Assembly (NCBI GenBank): GCA_009746045.1
Contig: RPFO01000418.1
Location: 2,108,670 to 2,172,669 of the forward strand
Length of the DNA stretch: 64,000 nucleotides
Direction: 5' to 3'
Source of the DNA: Mesostigma viride
Taxonomy: Eukaryota; Streptophyta; Mesostigmatophyceae; Mesostigmatales; Mesostigmataceae
Position numbers and translations under genes: made by a program. Within the stretch, counting starts at the first letter, position 1. Each line of letters begins with the position of its first letter. Below the pieces are notes generated by a model that was given only the letters and a program-made list of their open reading frames with translations, was not told where the DNA came from and did no database searches. Below are positions 1-21,874 of this stretch, piece by piece.

Positions 1-253
1 ATTTTTGTAGAGGCATGTCGCTTGATCACATAGGCATGCGTAATGTCGACGCTGCTATCGTAGTGAAGCGGCTGGACATGGATGGGTGTGGGTGGGTGCA
101 GGGAGAGATACTGGTTGGTGATGAGCTAGTGAATGGTTGTCCCCTTCTGGTGCTGCCTCACCAAGGCGGGTGGTCATCATGTAGAACCATGTAGTAACGA
201 ATTTTTATCCTGATGGCCTTCTGGCGAGGCCTGCCGGCCTGCCAAGCCGTCTT

Positions 254-500
254 GTCCATCTTATATTATTTGTGCAGCTTATATTATTTGTGCTGTCCAT
301 CTTATATTATTTGTGCAGCTTATCTCATATTACTTGTGAAGCTTATCTTAGATTATTTGTGCAGCTTATCTCATATTACTTGTGCAGCTTATCTTAGATT
401 ATTTGTGCGGCTTATCTCATATTACTTGTGCAGCTTATCTTCGATTATTTGTGCAGCTTATCTTATATTATTTGTGCAGCTTAAATTATATTATTTGTGC
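254..500. repeat. AT-rich minisatellite, unit about 27-30 bp
   Basis: Degenerate tandem copies of a unit containing TTATATTATTTGTGCAGC, about nine copies. The open frames through it are repeat artefacts. Confidence 0.85.
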
Positions 501-591
501 TCTGCCAGCTGAAGACAAAGTGTGAGGACATCCTGTTGAGTGGTGGCATGAGCCAGTGAATCGCCATTCTGCGGTTAGCGCTCCGTTTTTT

Positions 592-821
592 CTCTTCTTC
601 TTCTTCTTCTTCTTCTTCTTCTTCTTCTTCTTCTTCTTCTTCTTCTTCTTCTTCTTCTTCTTCTTCTTCTTCTTCTTCTTCTTCTTCTTCTTCTTCTTCT
701 TCTTCTTCTTCTTCTTCTTCTTCTTCTTCTTCTTCTTCTTCTTCTTCTTCTTCTTCTTCTTCTTCTTCTTCTTCTTCTTCTTCTTCTTCTTCTTCTTCTT
801 CTTCTTCTTCTTCTTCTTCTT
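592..821. repeat. (CTT)n microsatellite, about 77 units
   Basis: An uninterrupted run of CTT/TTC of about 230 bp. It yields poly-Phe and poly-Lys frames in translation that are not genes. Confidence 0.98.
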
Positions 822-1075
822 TGTCAAGTATGGGTATGACAATTTATTTTTTCAGGTGGAGATCAATGGCTGGGAGATCTCTATTTTTCGGTGGACATAA
901 TTGGCAGGACATGCAGTGGAATGGTGCCAGATCGTCGAAGAAATATGCCGGGAATGCAGGTTTCCCTTTTTCCGATGCAGGTGGACGTTCAGTGGGAAGC
1001 ATCCTATGGAGTGGTATTGTTAGAATGTCGTAGTAACCAAGCTGGGACTGGGGTGGTTTTTCCTTTCCGATGCAG

Positions 1076-12596
<11,521 letters not shown>

Positions 12597-13504
12597 AGGC
12601 GAGAGGCTCTGGATTCGTAGACCAGGGGCCCACATTTTTTTTGTGCCCATGCTCCACGGTTGAGGTGTGCCCCTGGAGTAGGGAATCCTAGAACTTGGGA
12701 AGGGGTAGGCCCTCACTAATGCTAGCCACTTCCCACAGTAGACATGTGCTCATGATCGAGAGGTGCTCACGGTTGAGGTGTGCTTACGCTCCACGGCTCA
12801 GGCGAGGGGCGCGGTTTCTCACCCCTGGTGGCTTACGGTTTTCCTGTGCATGACCAAGGGCTATTGATCGGGGCGCTGAGGATCCGGGAGCCTTTGAGCT
12901 TCTTGAGGAAACTAGAACCCGAATCCTTGAGCTTGAGGAGCGGGTTCCTCACAAAGCCATCGGTGTTGGCAGCTGGCAGCTCCATTCTTGTGACCAGGGG
13001 CATCTTCAAGCGACAAGAGGCCCTCGTGCCTCGTCATCCATGTGGCATGCCATGAGCGGGGGTCGGAGTGGGAACGTGTTGGATGTCGGGTCGCTAGTCT
13101 CTATTATCTGAGGCGTGGACCGCGCAGTGCATCGCACCTACAGATCTGGCCTGCTCACTGCTTCTGGCCTGAAAGCTTTTGAGTGCGGGCCGCTGGTCTT
13201 ATATCTTCATTACCGTGGGCCTCTTCTTTTGCCTGGAGCTTCCATCATGGGCATCTGGCCTCTCATATCATCACACGCTGGCGCCTTCTGACGTCTTCAA
13301 CCAACGCCCGCTGGCGCCTTCCCTTCAGGGGAGATCCCTTGTCGTGTGTCATGGGCAGATGACGATCCAACATCCAACAGGGACATCGGATTGACTTTTC
13401 CAGACATGCCAGGAGTTGTTGCCAGGAACGACGAGCCACGAATAATGTGGGGGACAAAAACACTTGTACTACGCCCTGCCCACCCGCGGGCAATGCCTCG
13501 CTGC

Positions 13505-13680
13505 CTGCCGTGGGCTAGGCCTGACCGGAGACGGGGTAGGTCTGACCAACACGGGGTAGTTCTGATTCTGACACGGGTTTTGCCCGACCGACACGGGTCA
13601 GGTATGATCGACCCTGGTTAGGTTGGATAGACCCTGGTTCAGCCTGATCGACACGAGCTAGGTCTGACCGACACAATGTA
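13505..13680. repeat. Degenerate minisatellite, unit about 26 bp
   Basis: Repeated variants of GGTCTGACCGACACGGGTTA with both strands represented in part. Confidence 0.7.
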
Positions 13681-16600
13681 GCGCTGTTGATGCCTAAGGG
13701 CTGCTGCGCACGATTGTGTCCACCGTTGGGCCTCCTGTCAAACATGCTCGCGCACCGTCTGCGGTTGGCCCGCACGCGCAGTCTACGGTTGGCGTGCATG
13801 CACACAGCGCCCACCCAGGGTGGCTCGCCCTTCCCTCCGACCCTTCGATGGAATCCGCCGTGTCTACCACCCGTGTGTCTTTGTGTGGTTTCCGCTGTGG
13901 CCACGTGTTTAATCTGCCGTGGCTTACGGACATCACCCAACCGTGGCAGGATGCGGGGGGCTGAGCGCTGGAGGCGGACACAATACACGGTCACTGCGCG
14001 TACTACGGGTGGAGGTGGACACGATCGATGATGTCACCTTGCGCGTCTAACACTCGTGACATCAGCGCCGGTCACGCCGATAAACCCATCCCTGGGAAGT
14101 TGCAATCCATCCCCTCGCAAACTCGACCCCTGTGGAGGCGAGGGTTTGCTCTTGCACAGCCCGCCCTCGTACCGCCGCCGCCCCGCGCAAGGAGAGCCAG
14201 AGAAAACAGATGGCGCAGTGGGCACAAGAAACAGGGTGGAACAGGGGGGCTATGGTGACTTGCAGGCTCCGGGAGAGGCCTTTATATTCTCCCAATCTGG
14301 CACCTCTAAATGCGTTCCAAGCCTATCTGTGGTCTCTGTACCATGGCCGGGGCAGCCTTACTGCATCCGCCATGCTTTTGCTATGCCGAGGCTTTATTGC
14401 ACCCACAGTTGCGCCCGCGCCATGACGCGGAGAGAGCGCTCTGTGGCCTGCCCACTTGAGGCAGCGAGAGAAGCTAGGGCGCCCTGCCCTTCTCAATGTG
14501 TATAGGGGTTGCGTGTTCCTTTATTGGTACCCGCGGAACGCAGTCTAGGTGATAATTAAGTAGCTAATGGTGACTTGCGGGATTGGACCAGGGTAGCTTG
14601 GATTATGGAAGGGTGGCGGGAAACAATGGCGAGGGCTGGTGGGATGCCGCACACGGTCACCGCGCATGCTGAGGGGGTGGACTGACATGAGCTATTTCTG
14701 GTGCTGGCCTGTGCTGGTTGTATCATGGATGTTACGGGTCGGCGTAAGAGTCTGCGGTGGTTGTACATAAGACCCCGGTGTGCGCGGGGTCTCCCTTGGC
14801 TGCCGGGCCCCTGCGCTGTGCTGCTCCCTGTTTGGGAGCACAAGATCTCCCTGATGGGTGCAGCAAGCCCTGCGCACATCCAGGGACCAGGCACCCCGTA
14901 CCTCCGTTCATTTTTCCATGCATTTGCATGCTCCGGTTGGGAGTGTCCCGGTTCACCGTCGGGTTGTCTGAGCTGGTATCTGCCGTCCCCGATGTCCTGA
15001 GGTACGGCCATAATGACCCCTGCTCAGTACCATTGAGAACCCTATCGTCATGGAGGAGATGTGCGCCCGTCATCCACCGGCCGGGCAGTGCGGCATACGT
15101 CAGCAGCACCTGCGGTGCCTCCACAATACGTCCAGCTTTGGGGAAGCTTTGTCAAAGGGCCGATGGGCCTGCCGCGTGCGTCGAAACTAGGCCTCTTTAA
15201 AACACAAGGGGTGAAGCTGCCACTGCCTTGGCGGGGCGGTGCTGGGGCAGGGCTGGGAAGATGGGGCTACGTATGTCACTGGCTGCCATTGGCGCTGCCG
15301 CTGACTGCCGCTGACCCCTTTTTGGTGCCGCTGCTGGCCTTGGGGGCTGGGGCTGAATGGATCGGATGAAAGGATAGAGGGTGTGGTGATATTGCGGCAA
15401 GCCTGGGTGGCTGGCCTTGATGGCAGGGTGGCTGGCTAGGTGGGGCTGTGATGGGGGCGATGACGTGGGTGCGTGGCCGAGCTGTGCTTGAGCTACGCAC
15501 GTTGCGGGAAGGGTGCACACTCCACCAAGGTAGAAGAAGAGTGCAGGTGGCGGGAGGGTTCTCTCTACCACGGTGGAGCACTTGGATGACATGATGAGTG
15601 GATGACCTCGATTGCAGTGGAACACGGCGGCGGCATGCAAAACACAGAGGCGGCATGCAGCAGCTCGTGTGGCAAGTCCTCGGGGTGGGTTATATACCCT
15701 GACCAAGTGGTTGGCTGGTGTGCACTGGCATCCCCACCCTTCTGTCCCCATTGTGGCTGCAGTAGCCGGGTTGCCCGAGCGCCGAGGGCGGTGACTAGCA
15801 ACATGCCCCCCGCTAGCTCGCCACGGGTCGGCGCGTTCTCATCGTGCCGTCCCCCGCCCCATGAGGAACAGCCGTCCTCGTGCGGGCAGTCAGGTCCCCG
15901 CCGCCGCGCCCCATCGCGCCAGCATTCCGGGCGTGTGCGCGGCGAGCGGGTCCCCACTCAGCGCGGCCACCTGCGAGCGCAGCAGCGCGAAATGTGATTC
16001 AACTCCTTCAGGTGCGGCGGCTTCTCAGCAGGCCGATGGCCTACGGCGACGCGGCTGAGAGCTCAGAGGAGGCCACGCCCCTACGGCCCCGCAAGGCAAC
16101 ACGATTGTGAAAATGTGGATGCCAGCTGGGTGGTGAAGAGGAGGGAGGGGCAGCGAGGGCGTGCCAGAGGGGGCACACAGCCGGTGGCGTCCACGCGTGT
16201 CAGACCGGTGCGCATGGCCTCGGTGTCGCGCGGGTAGACGAGCTTCATGCAGCGCATGGCTGAGGGGGGGCAGAAGCCGCACCTGCGCCCGGGTGAGGCA
16301 ACAGAACTTGTAAAGGCGGAGTCGCCCCCCCCTCGTCGCTAGCACTGCCGGCACTGCTGGGCCGGAGCGCGTTCGCCGGGGTGTCGGAATGTCGAGGGTG
16401 GCTACCGACGAGTTGCACCCAGCTCGTCAGGGGCGTGCCTACAGCAGTTATACACCCCCCTAGTGCACTTTTGGGTGCACTTTTGGGTGGGGTACCTGAT
16501 CCCAGCATCTGGTGGTATGCCGCCTAATTACCGCATGACTCTTAGTTCCTAGCAGAGGCCGTGAAGGAAGGAAGGAAGGAAGGAATAGAGAAGCGGGAAG

Positions 16601-17124
16601 ACAAGGGCCCCGAGGCCACCGACCGTGGCCGTTGCCGCTGCATCGGAGTCATCCTCAGGAACTTGGCGACATGGCGCCCGGGGAGATCCCAGACTAGCTT
16701 AGACTCTTCTTAGCCAGCTCCATGCAGGACCAGCTCCTCGTGCCATTGGCTGGAGCTGCAAGCTAGGCGCAGTGGCGCTGCAGGGTGCCCACCGACAGCC
16801 TGCCCAAATCACGGGACAAGGTAGCTGGGCCCCCCTGGGCACGGCTCCTCACTGTCAGCGACATCAACGCCAGAGCCAGCTAGGTTCTTCTTTTATTCGC
16901 CGCATTTTGGAGCTGGAGAACTCCCCATGGTCGCTTGACGACGACCTAGCTGACGGCTGCTCAAGAGCAGCAATTATGGCACGGCCTGATTACATCTGCC
17001 ACAAGCTCTCCCACGAAAAGCCTTGGAAGGTCTGTTGGCGAGGCCAGGATGTATATGTCAACAACATAGTTGCCTCACATAACAAATTGTGCAAGTGCCC
17101 CCGCAGGTCCCCATGGGATAGAAG

Positions 17125-17690
17125 AACCAGCAGAGGCCATAAATCGGGAGAATCCGGACCATGGTAGCCTGCCATTATCTTTTCCGCGGGTTGAGTCGTT
17201 CAGGATGATGAATATGAATGGAGATGGAAATGTGTAGCCTTGTTCATTGAAATTGAGGCTGGCTGATGTGAAGAGCAACTAGATGACCTAGACGGTGCGG
17301 CCGGAAACAGCTTGCTTGTTCAGGGCGTGTGTTTCGAGCCTAACTGGCCGGGAGCGTATATTGGTGAGCACCATTGCTGCGATCGCTCTCCCACCATTTA
17401 CGAGGAAATAAACCAGCAAATGAAAACAACTAAAAGGTCTAGCTAGTCATTCGTTACGTTAGCCATAGCATGTTTCCAAATGTCCAAGAACTGCACACGG
17501 TGCAATGGCAAAAATCCGGAGGACATCACTTTCAAATGTGCGGCGTGGACCAAATGCCCACGTATGCCAGAAAATGTGTATTTACGGTTCCTTAATTTAC
17601 TGGTACCCACGTGACGCAGTCTACATATACACGGCAGGCTCAAGCTATTATGGTGCGGATTCTCCCGATTTCTGGCATGCGCTGGTTGTG
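17125..17690. repeat. Imperfect inverted repeat, possible small DNA transposon relic
   Basis: The left arm near 17135-17170 (AAATCGGGAGAATCCGGACC) is matched by the reverse complement of sequence near 17655-17690 (GGTGCGGATTCTCCCGATTT). The interior has no gene. Target duplication not resolved. Confidence 0.45.
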
Positions 17691-17952
17691 TCCTTGATAC
17701 TTCGAGCCTCCTGGTAAGGTTAGCGTATGAATCATGCACTCAATTTTCTTTTCAATGTACCACTTGCTCTAGCTATTCGATCCGTGCACATGGCAAGGCA
17801 CGTGTGTGCTACTAGGGATTGTACAAGAGTTGCATTCGCCATAGATTTGAAGTCAAGATTTGCATGGTGAAGGCTTGCATCACTCCCCGGAAAGGAGAAC
17901 TTTTGCGGATGACTGTAGGTGTCAGTTGGCGATGCCTTAGGATCAGGAGACG

Positions 17953-18010
17953 TCCGTCCTATAGTCAGCAAAAGTTGGTGCGAGAGGTCCCCAGTTCGAT
18001 TCCGGCCTGG
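17953..18010 (+). tRNA. tRNA-like or tRNA-derived relic
   Basis: An A-box-like stretch (TATAGTCAGC) and a good B box (AGTTCGATTCC) occur 45 bp apart, but acceptor and anticodon arms do not fold cleanly. It is probably a decayed tRNA or the head of a SINE. Confidence 0.2.
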
Positions 18011-18657
18011 ATTCATTTGCAGATCGCGTTTTCCGCGGACCGGCACCGAACGCAAATGGTTTTCACCTTTGCGGCGTGCCAAATCAGAACATTTAAGTTG
18101 GTCCGACCATGCGCAATAAACAAACGCATGCACGGGGCAGATGCACAACTGTACTGAAAAGCTTGATAGACATCGGACGGCAACTGAAGCCTGCAATACG
18201 GCCTTTGGGCACAGTCAGTTTGCCCACACGTACTAGTCATTATTTCTGGGCTATTGGGGGTTCACGTTCATTGTTTCTGGGCTGTTGTGGGCCACGAGCC
18301 ACGAGGTAGCCATGGCTGACAGCGGAGCTCATAACTTTCACGTTTGGGCACCAATTCGGCTGTGAATATCACAATCGCTTCGTCTTTCTAAGACGCACAC
18401 GCTGATATAATTTTCCGAAGCTATTACGCAATACATGACGAGCAAGCGCTCCTCGACGCAACGCAGCCTGGCGGCTGCACTAAGCCCTGAAAATACGTAT
18501 GCAGCTCCGGCTGCAGCTTCGCCGTCAGGTCCGGCAGGCAGCGGTGACACTAGTCGTGCACTGGTGGTACGTCGCCTCGAACCCTCCCGGGCTTAATGCC
18601 TCGCCCTCTGCATCGCCTGAGCCCATGCATGCAAACGCAGCCGCCCAGCCGCCGGAA

Positions 18658-19346
18658 TGTAACGAACCCATCCGGGTCGTGCGAAAGATCCTATGTTAGG
18701 GTGGTTAATATGGAAATCTGGGTCAACCGCTCACCACTCTCCGGGAGTGGTATTAACGGAGCAGTTGCGGCATTTACACTGCTACGGCTCACGGTGATTA
18801 ATATTGCATTAATCTACACAACCCACATTCAGGATAGAGCCACCAAATGCAGTTGGAATTATGCCCCAGGTTCAGACAGGTGATAACACACACTTTATTC
18901 CGAACCAAGAGGACGAGACTCTCGTCCTCGGACCAATTTCACCTAGGTCTGCCACCAAGCTGGCAAGGGGCGCCGACATGGCGCCGACCTTCCAGCGAAT
19001 TCCAAAGCATGCAGTCCACACAAGATCCTCGGGTCGACATCGACCCCCGCCAGCTGGCTACAGAATCCACGCATGAGTACAATATCTCAACCAGCTGTAA
19101 AGTACGCAGCGCGGCGCGAATGCACCGGCCTACTAGCTCTAGAAGATCTCGAACATCAACCTAGGCCCAAAATAACCGGTCCGAATCACACAAACTATCA
19201 TAGTTCCATACAAAAATCCTGACCAAGGGACAATTCCCAAATTAAGTCCCGAAATGAATCCCAAAGTCCTACGGACTATGACAACAAGCCAAAATACATA
19301 ATTTATTCCATTGTTGCGCCCGTTCCAAAGGGTCGGGTTCGCAACA
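18658..19346 (-). repeat. 3' LTR of the Gypsy element (left in the window)
   Basis: 689 bp, starting TGTAACGAACCC and ending GTTCGCAACA on the + strand. It is matched over its full length by 58205-58893, with identical translated frames across it. It is flanked on its outer side by the target duplication CGGAA (18653-18657) and on its inner side by the polypurine tract. Confidence 0.95.
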
Positions 19347-19362
19347 CTCCTCCCCCTCCCCG
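19347..19362 (-). other. Polypurine tract of the Gypsy element
   Basis: On the minus strand this reads GGGGAGGGGGAGGAG directly before the LTR terminus TGTTGCG. This is where plus-strand DNA synthesis of an LTR retrotransposon is primed. Confidence 0.85.
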
Positions 19363-19626
19363 GGGGACGGTAGTCCCTACCGTCATGTAGATAAGGCCCA
19401 GCAACTAAAGGGAGAAAGCACACAACAAACATGTTACTAACCACACATGGTTACTCTACTTGCCTCGCAGGGCAAAAATTCAGGTTGACCATAGGGGTAC
19501 TATGTCCCAGCCCATGTTCACCCATCAGACTAGTAAAACCAATTCCCCCAGAACTTGCCACACAAGGACAAGTTTTGACGTAGTCAAATAGTGGAATTCT
19601 TCCAACCACACTTCCGACCTTCTTGG

Positions 19627-21795
19627 TCAGCGGCCGTGGTTTCGCCGGCGATTCGCGGGATCCGGGGCCTTCTCATTTCGTTGTTGGCAGGCCCGCTGGT
19701 ATGCCCGCTCTCCAATCTCTGTGGCCTGTGGACCACGGGTCCCAGGGTACGCCAAGAGCTCCTCCTCGAACGCCCACTGCTCCGGTCTGCCTGCATCGCG
19801 CCGCCCCAAAAGAGAGAGGCGGGTCCACGAGCCGAGAGGCCACATGGCCAAGAAGGCCGCCAGGTACTCCGGAATCGTGAAGAGGAGGGTCTTCGCACCC
19901 TTGTCCACCACCCCGCAACGGTGGTCCCGAATGTAAGCCTCTCCCATACCCATCATCACCTCAGACGCTAGGCTCCAATCAATCCAAGTGTTCTCGTCCA
20001 CGCTCATGTCCAGGAAGTCAGGAGCCGTCGCGTGCAGGAACGCTGGCGCGTCCGGGGCCAGCTTCGGAGGCCCCACCAAACGGGTTTCGCCCGCCACCCG
20101 GTAGGTCCAGTTGTCCCCCTCGGGCGCATAGCGCGTCACCCTCCCAACCGTGAAGGGGAGATTTTCCCCAGGGACGAATGGTCGTGGACGTCGGAGGGGA
20201 ATCCTCGGGTACAGACGTACGCGCAGCAGCTCCAGATAGGCGCCCCGGTCCTTGTAGCACCACGGTCCCGCCGAGAACACCAGGTCATAGTCCGCATACT
20301 CCTGTGGTGATCGGGGTTGGACCGGCGCGTCCGCACTCCAATCCACCCCCAATATTTCCATACGAGGACATCTGCCCCCGTGGGCAACTGTGCGGCCGGG
20401 TATCGGTCGGAGATAGGCCCCCAATGACCATGGCACATCATGGGGGAGGGGCGGCGGGCCCGGAATCGCTAGCGCAAGCGCCTGGACTTCCGGCATCTGG
20501 CCGCGACCCGCTGGGTGAGCGACGTCAGTATCCGTCCGTGTTGACTGCACGAACGAAGGGCCGGAGGCAGCCTTTCCGCTGGCTGTTGACGGTGCGACCT
20601 CCGGGGTCGACCGGTGGGCCCGTGCAGTAGAAGTGTCCGCAACAGCCTTGCCACGATCTGCCGAGGGCGCGGCCTCCGGAGCCGACCTTGGCGACTGCGT
20701 CGATGAGGGACCGGCTCCTGCCAATCCAACTGTCTTGCTCCGATCAGCCGAAGGTGCGGCCTCCGGGGCCGACCTTGGCGACCGCGACCCTTGATGTCCC
20801 GTCGCCCTGTCCCATGTCCGCCGAAAGGACCTTTCCTCCTCACGCGTCTCCGGGCGAACACCCACGCCACGGGAAGGCTCCCTGGAGCGGGACGCGTCCC
20901 GTGCGCTGCCGGACCTCCTGTCCTGACCCGGGGGTCGCCGGTCTCCCGAGTTCTCGCGGCGGGCCCCGGCATCGCGCGAGGCGTTGCCGGCTGAGTGGGC
21001 AAGTTCCCGGGGCGCAGGGCGCGGCGGGAACAGGTCGTCGTCCTCACTCCAGTCCTCCTCCTCATCGGGGCCCTCCCCGCCGCGATCATCCGCCTCGTCC
21101 AACTCCACGATGCGGTCGAGCGCCTGCCGGAGGGAGTACTGGCCTGCTGCGGTGCAGAACGGGCCCCGCAAGGCCCCATCTGGCGGCAAGCCCCGGTAGG
21201 CCCGCTGCAGGATCTGACGTCGTGCCGGTGCGACGAGCAAGAACATGAGGCGGGGGTAGGCCATGAGGGCCGACACCGTAGTCACGCAACGGTTGCAGGC
21301 ACAGCTGGGTGCGTGGTCCTCCCAAGCTGTCCCTACCGCCACATTCCCTCGAATCGCCGTCCGGGTCTCGACTTTGAACCCGCAGTGCCTTTGCACGGAT
21401 TCGCGGAACTTCTCGTGTCGATCGTCGGGCCACTCCAGAACCGAGGAGGCCAGGTAGTCTTGATCGGCCTTGCCGTGCCTGCGCCGTCGACGCGCCAAGA
21501 ACACGCCCTCCTGGCCGTAGTCGGGCAGAAACGTCCGCGGATTAAAGGTCTCACGGTTGTTCTCGTTGGCGGTCGCAGCTATATCCGACCCCTGCTCCTT
21601 CATGTCTTCCGACCGTCGTCTCTTGCCACAACTGGCAGGCGGTGCGAACCCCGGAGGCTCCTCCGGGGAGGCTGGGGGTGTGAACCGCACCAAAGGACTG
21701 CTGGAGTCACTACCTATGGGGCGGGGGCTGAAGCGAGTCTCCTCCGGGGAGTACGCCTGTTGTACAAGGAATGACCACGAGCAGCAAGGCAACAC
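19627..21795 (-). CDS. Gypsy ORF3, 722-aa accessory protein of unknown function
   Basis: An intact sense-oriented ORF sits between pol and the 3' LTR, the position where some Gypsy-like elements carry an extra gene or env. I do not recognise it. No signal peptide or membrane segment is evident, so it is not env-like. The N-terminal third has a Cys-containing stretch (SCACNRCVTTV, CxCxxC). The middle is Asp/Glu-, Ser- and Pro-rich and probably disordered, with tandem segments built on APEAAPSADR. The last 300 residues look folded (YADYDLVFSAGPWCYKDRG, SVDENTWIDWSLASEVMMG, TIPEYLAAFLAMWPLGSW). It starts only 79 bp beyond the pol stop and could be read by reinitiation or a spliced RNA. That it is a functional part of the element is inferred from its length and sense orientation. 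Confidence 0.75.
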   Translation of the reverse strand: MLPCCSWSFLVQQAYSPEETRFSPRPIGSDSSSPLVRFTPPASPEEPPGFAPPASCGKRRRSEDMKEQGSDIAATANENNRETFNPRTFLPDYGQEGVFLARRRRRHGKADQDYLASSVLEWPDDRHEKFRESVQRHCGFKVETRTAIRGNVAVGTAWEDHAPSCACNRCVTTVSALMAYPRLMFLLVAPARRQILQRAYRGLPPDGALRGPFCTAAGQYSLRQALDRIVELDEADDRGGEGPDEEEDWSEDDDLFPPRPAPRELAHSAGNASRDAGARRENSGDRRPPGQDRRSGSARDASRSREPSRGVGVRPETREEERSFRRTWDRATGHQGSRSPRSAPEAAPSADRSKTVGLAGAGPSSTQSPRSAPEAAPSADRGKAVADTSTARAHRSTPEVAPSTASGKAASGPSFVQSTRTDTDVAHPAGRGQMPEVQALALAIPGPPPLPHDVPWSLGAYLRPIPGRTVAHGGRCPRMEILGVDWSADAPVQPRSPQEYADYDLVFSAGPWCYKDRGAYLELLRVRLYPRIPLRRPRPFVPGENLPFTVGRVTRYAPEGDNWTYRVAGETRLVGPPKLAPDAPAFLHATAPDFLDMSVDENTWIDWSLASEVMMGMGEAYIRDHRCGVVDKGAKTLLFTIPEYLAAFLAMWPLGSWTRLSLLGRRDAGRPEQWAFEEELLAYPGTRGPQATEIGERAYQRACQQRNEKAPDPANRRRNHGR

Positions 21796-21840
21796 CTGTG
21801 AGTACCGGTGTCATACCGACTAGTGTACGGTGTACCTGTG

Positions 21841-21872
21841 GTATGTACATACCTCTATGTGTATGTACATAC
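21841..21872. repeat. Two copies of a 12-bp palindrome between pol and ORF3
   Basis: GTATGTACATAC occurs at 21841-21852 and 21861-21872, immediately past the pol stop. It could be an RNA hairpin or a processing or reinitiation signal between the two ORFs. Function unknown. Confidence 0.5.
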
Positions 21873-21874
21873 CT

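Larger units (their letters stand above)
1..1075. other. Intronic or upstream sequence before the first recognised RRN3 exon
   Basis: No coding exon could be supported here. The stretch holds an AT-rich minisatellite, a long CTT microsatellite, and two decayed copies of the acceptor and first bases of the exon that starts at 1076: pseudo-acceptor AG ending at 855 followed by GTGGAGATCAA, and AG ending at 980 followed by GTGGACGTTCAGTGGGAAG. The real acceptor ends at 1075. The N-terminal exons of RRN3 must lie further upstream, probably before the window. Confidence 0.6.
12597..18652. other. Six kb between RRN3 and the Gypsy element, no supported gene
   Basis: I examined the open frames on both strands and recognise none. 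A short stretch at 16021-16099 follows an AG and reads VRRLLSRPMAYGDAAESSE, and could be an exon, but it has no partner exons. The sequence TTTATTGGTACCCGCGGAAC near 14520 resembles TTTACTGGTACCCACGTGAC near 17597, so a dispersed repeat family is present. Confidence 0.5.

Noticed and set aside
486-900. Poly-Lys and poly-Phe proteins
   Set aside because: They are translations of the CTT microsatellite.
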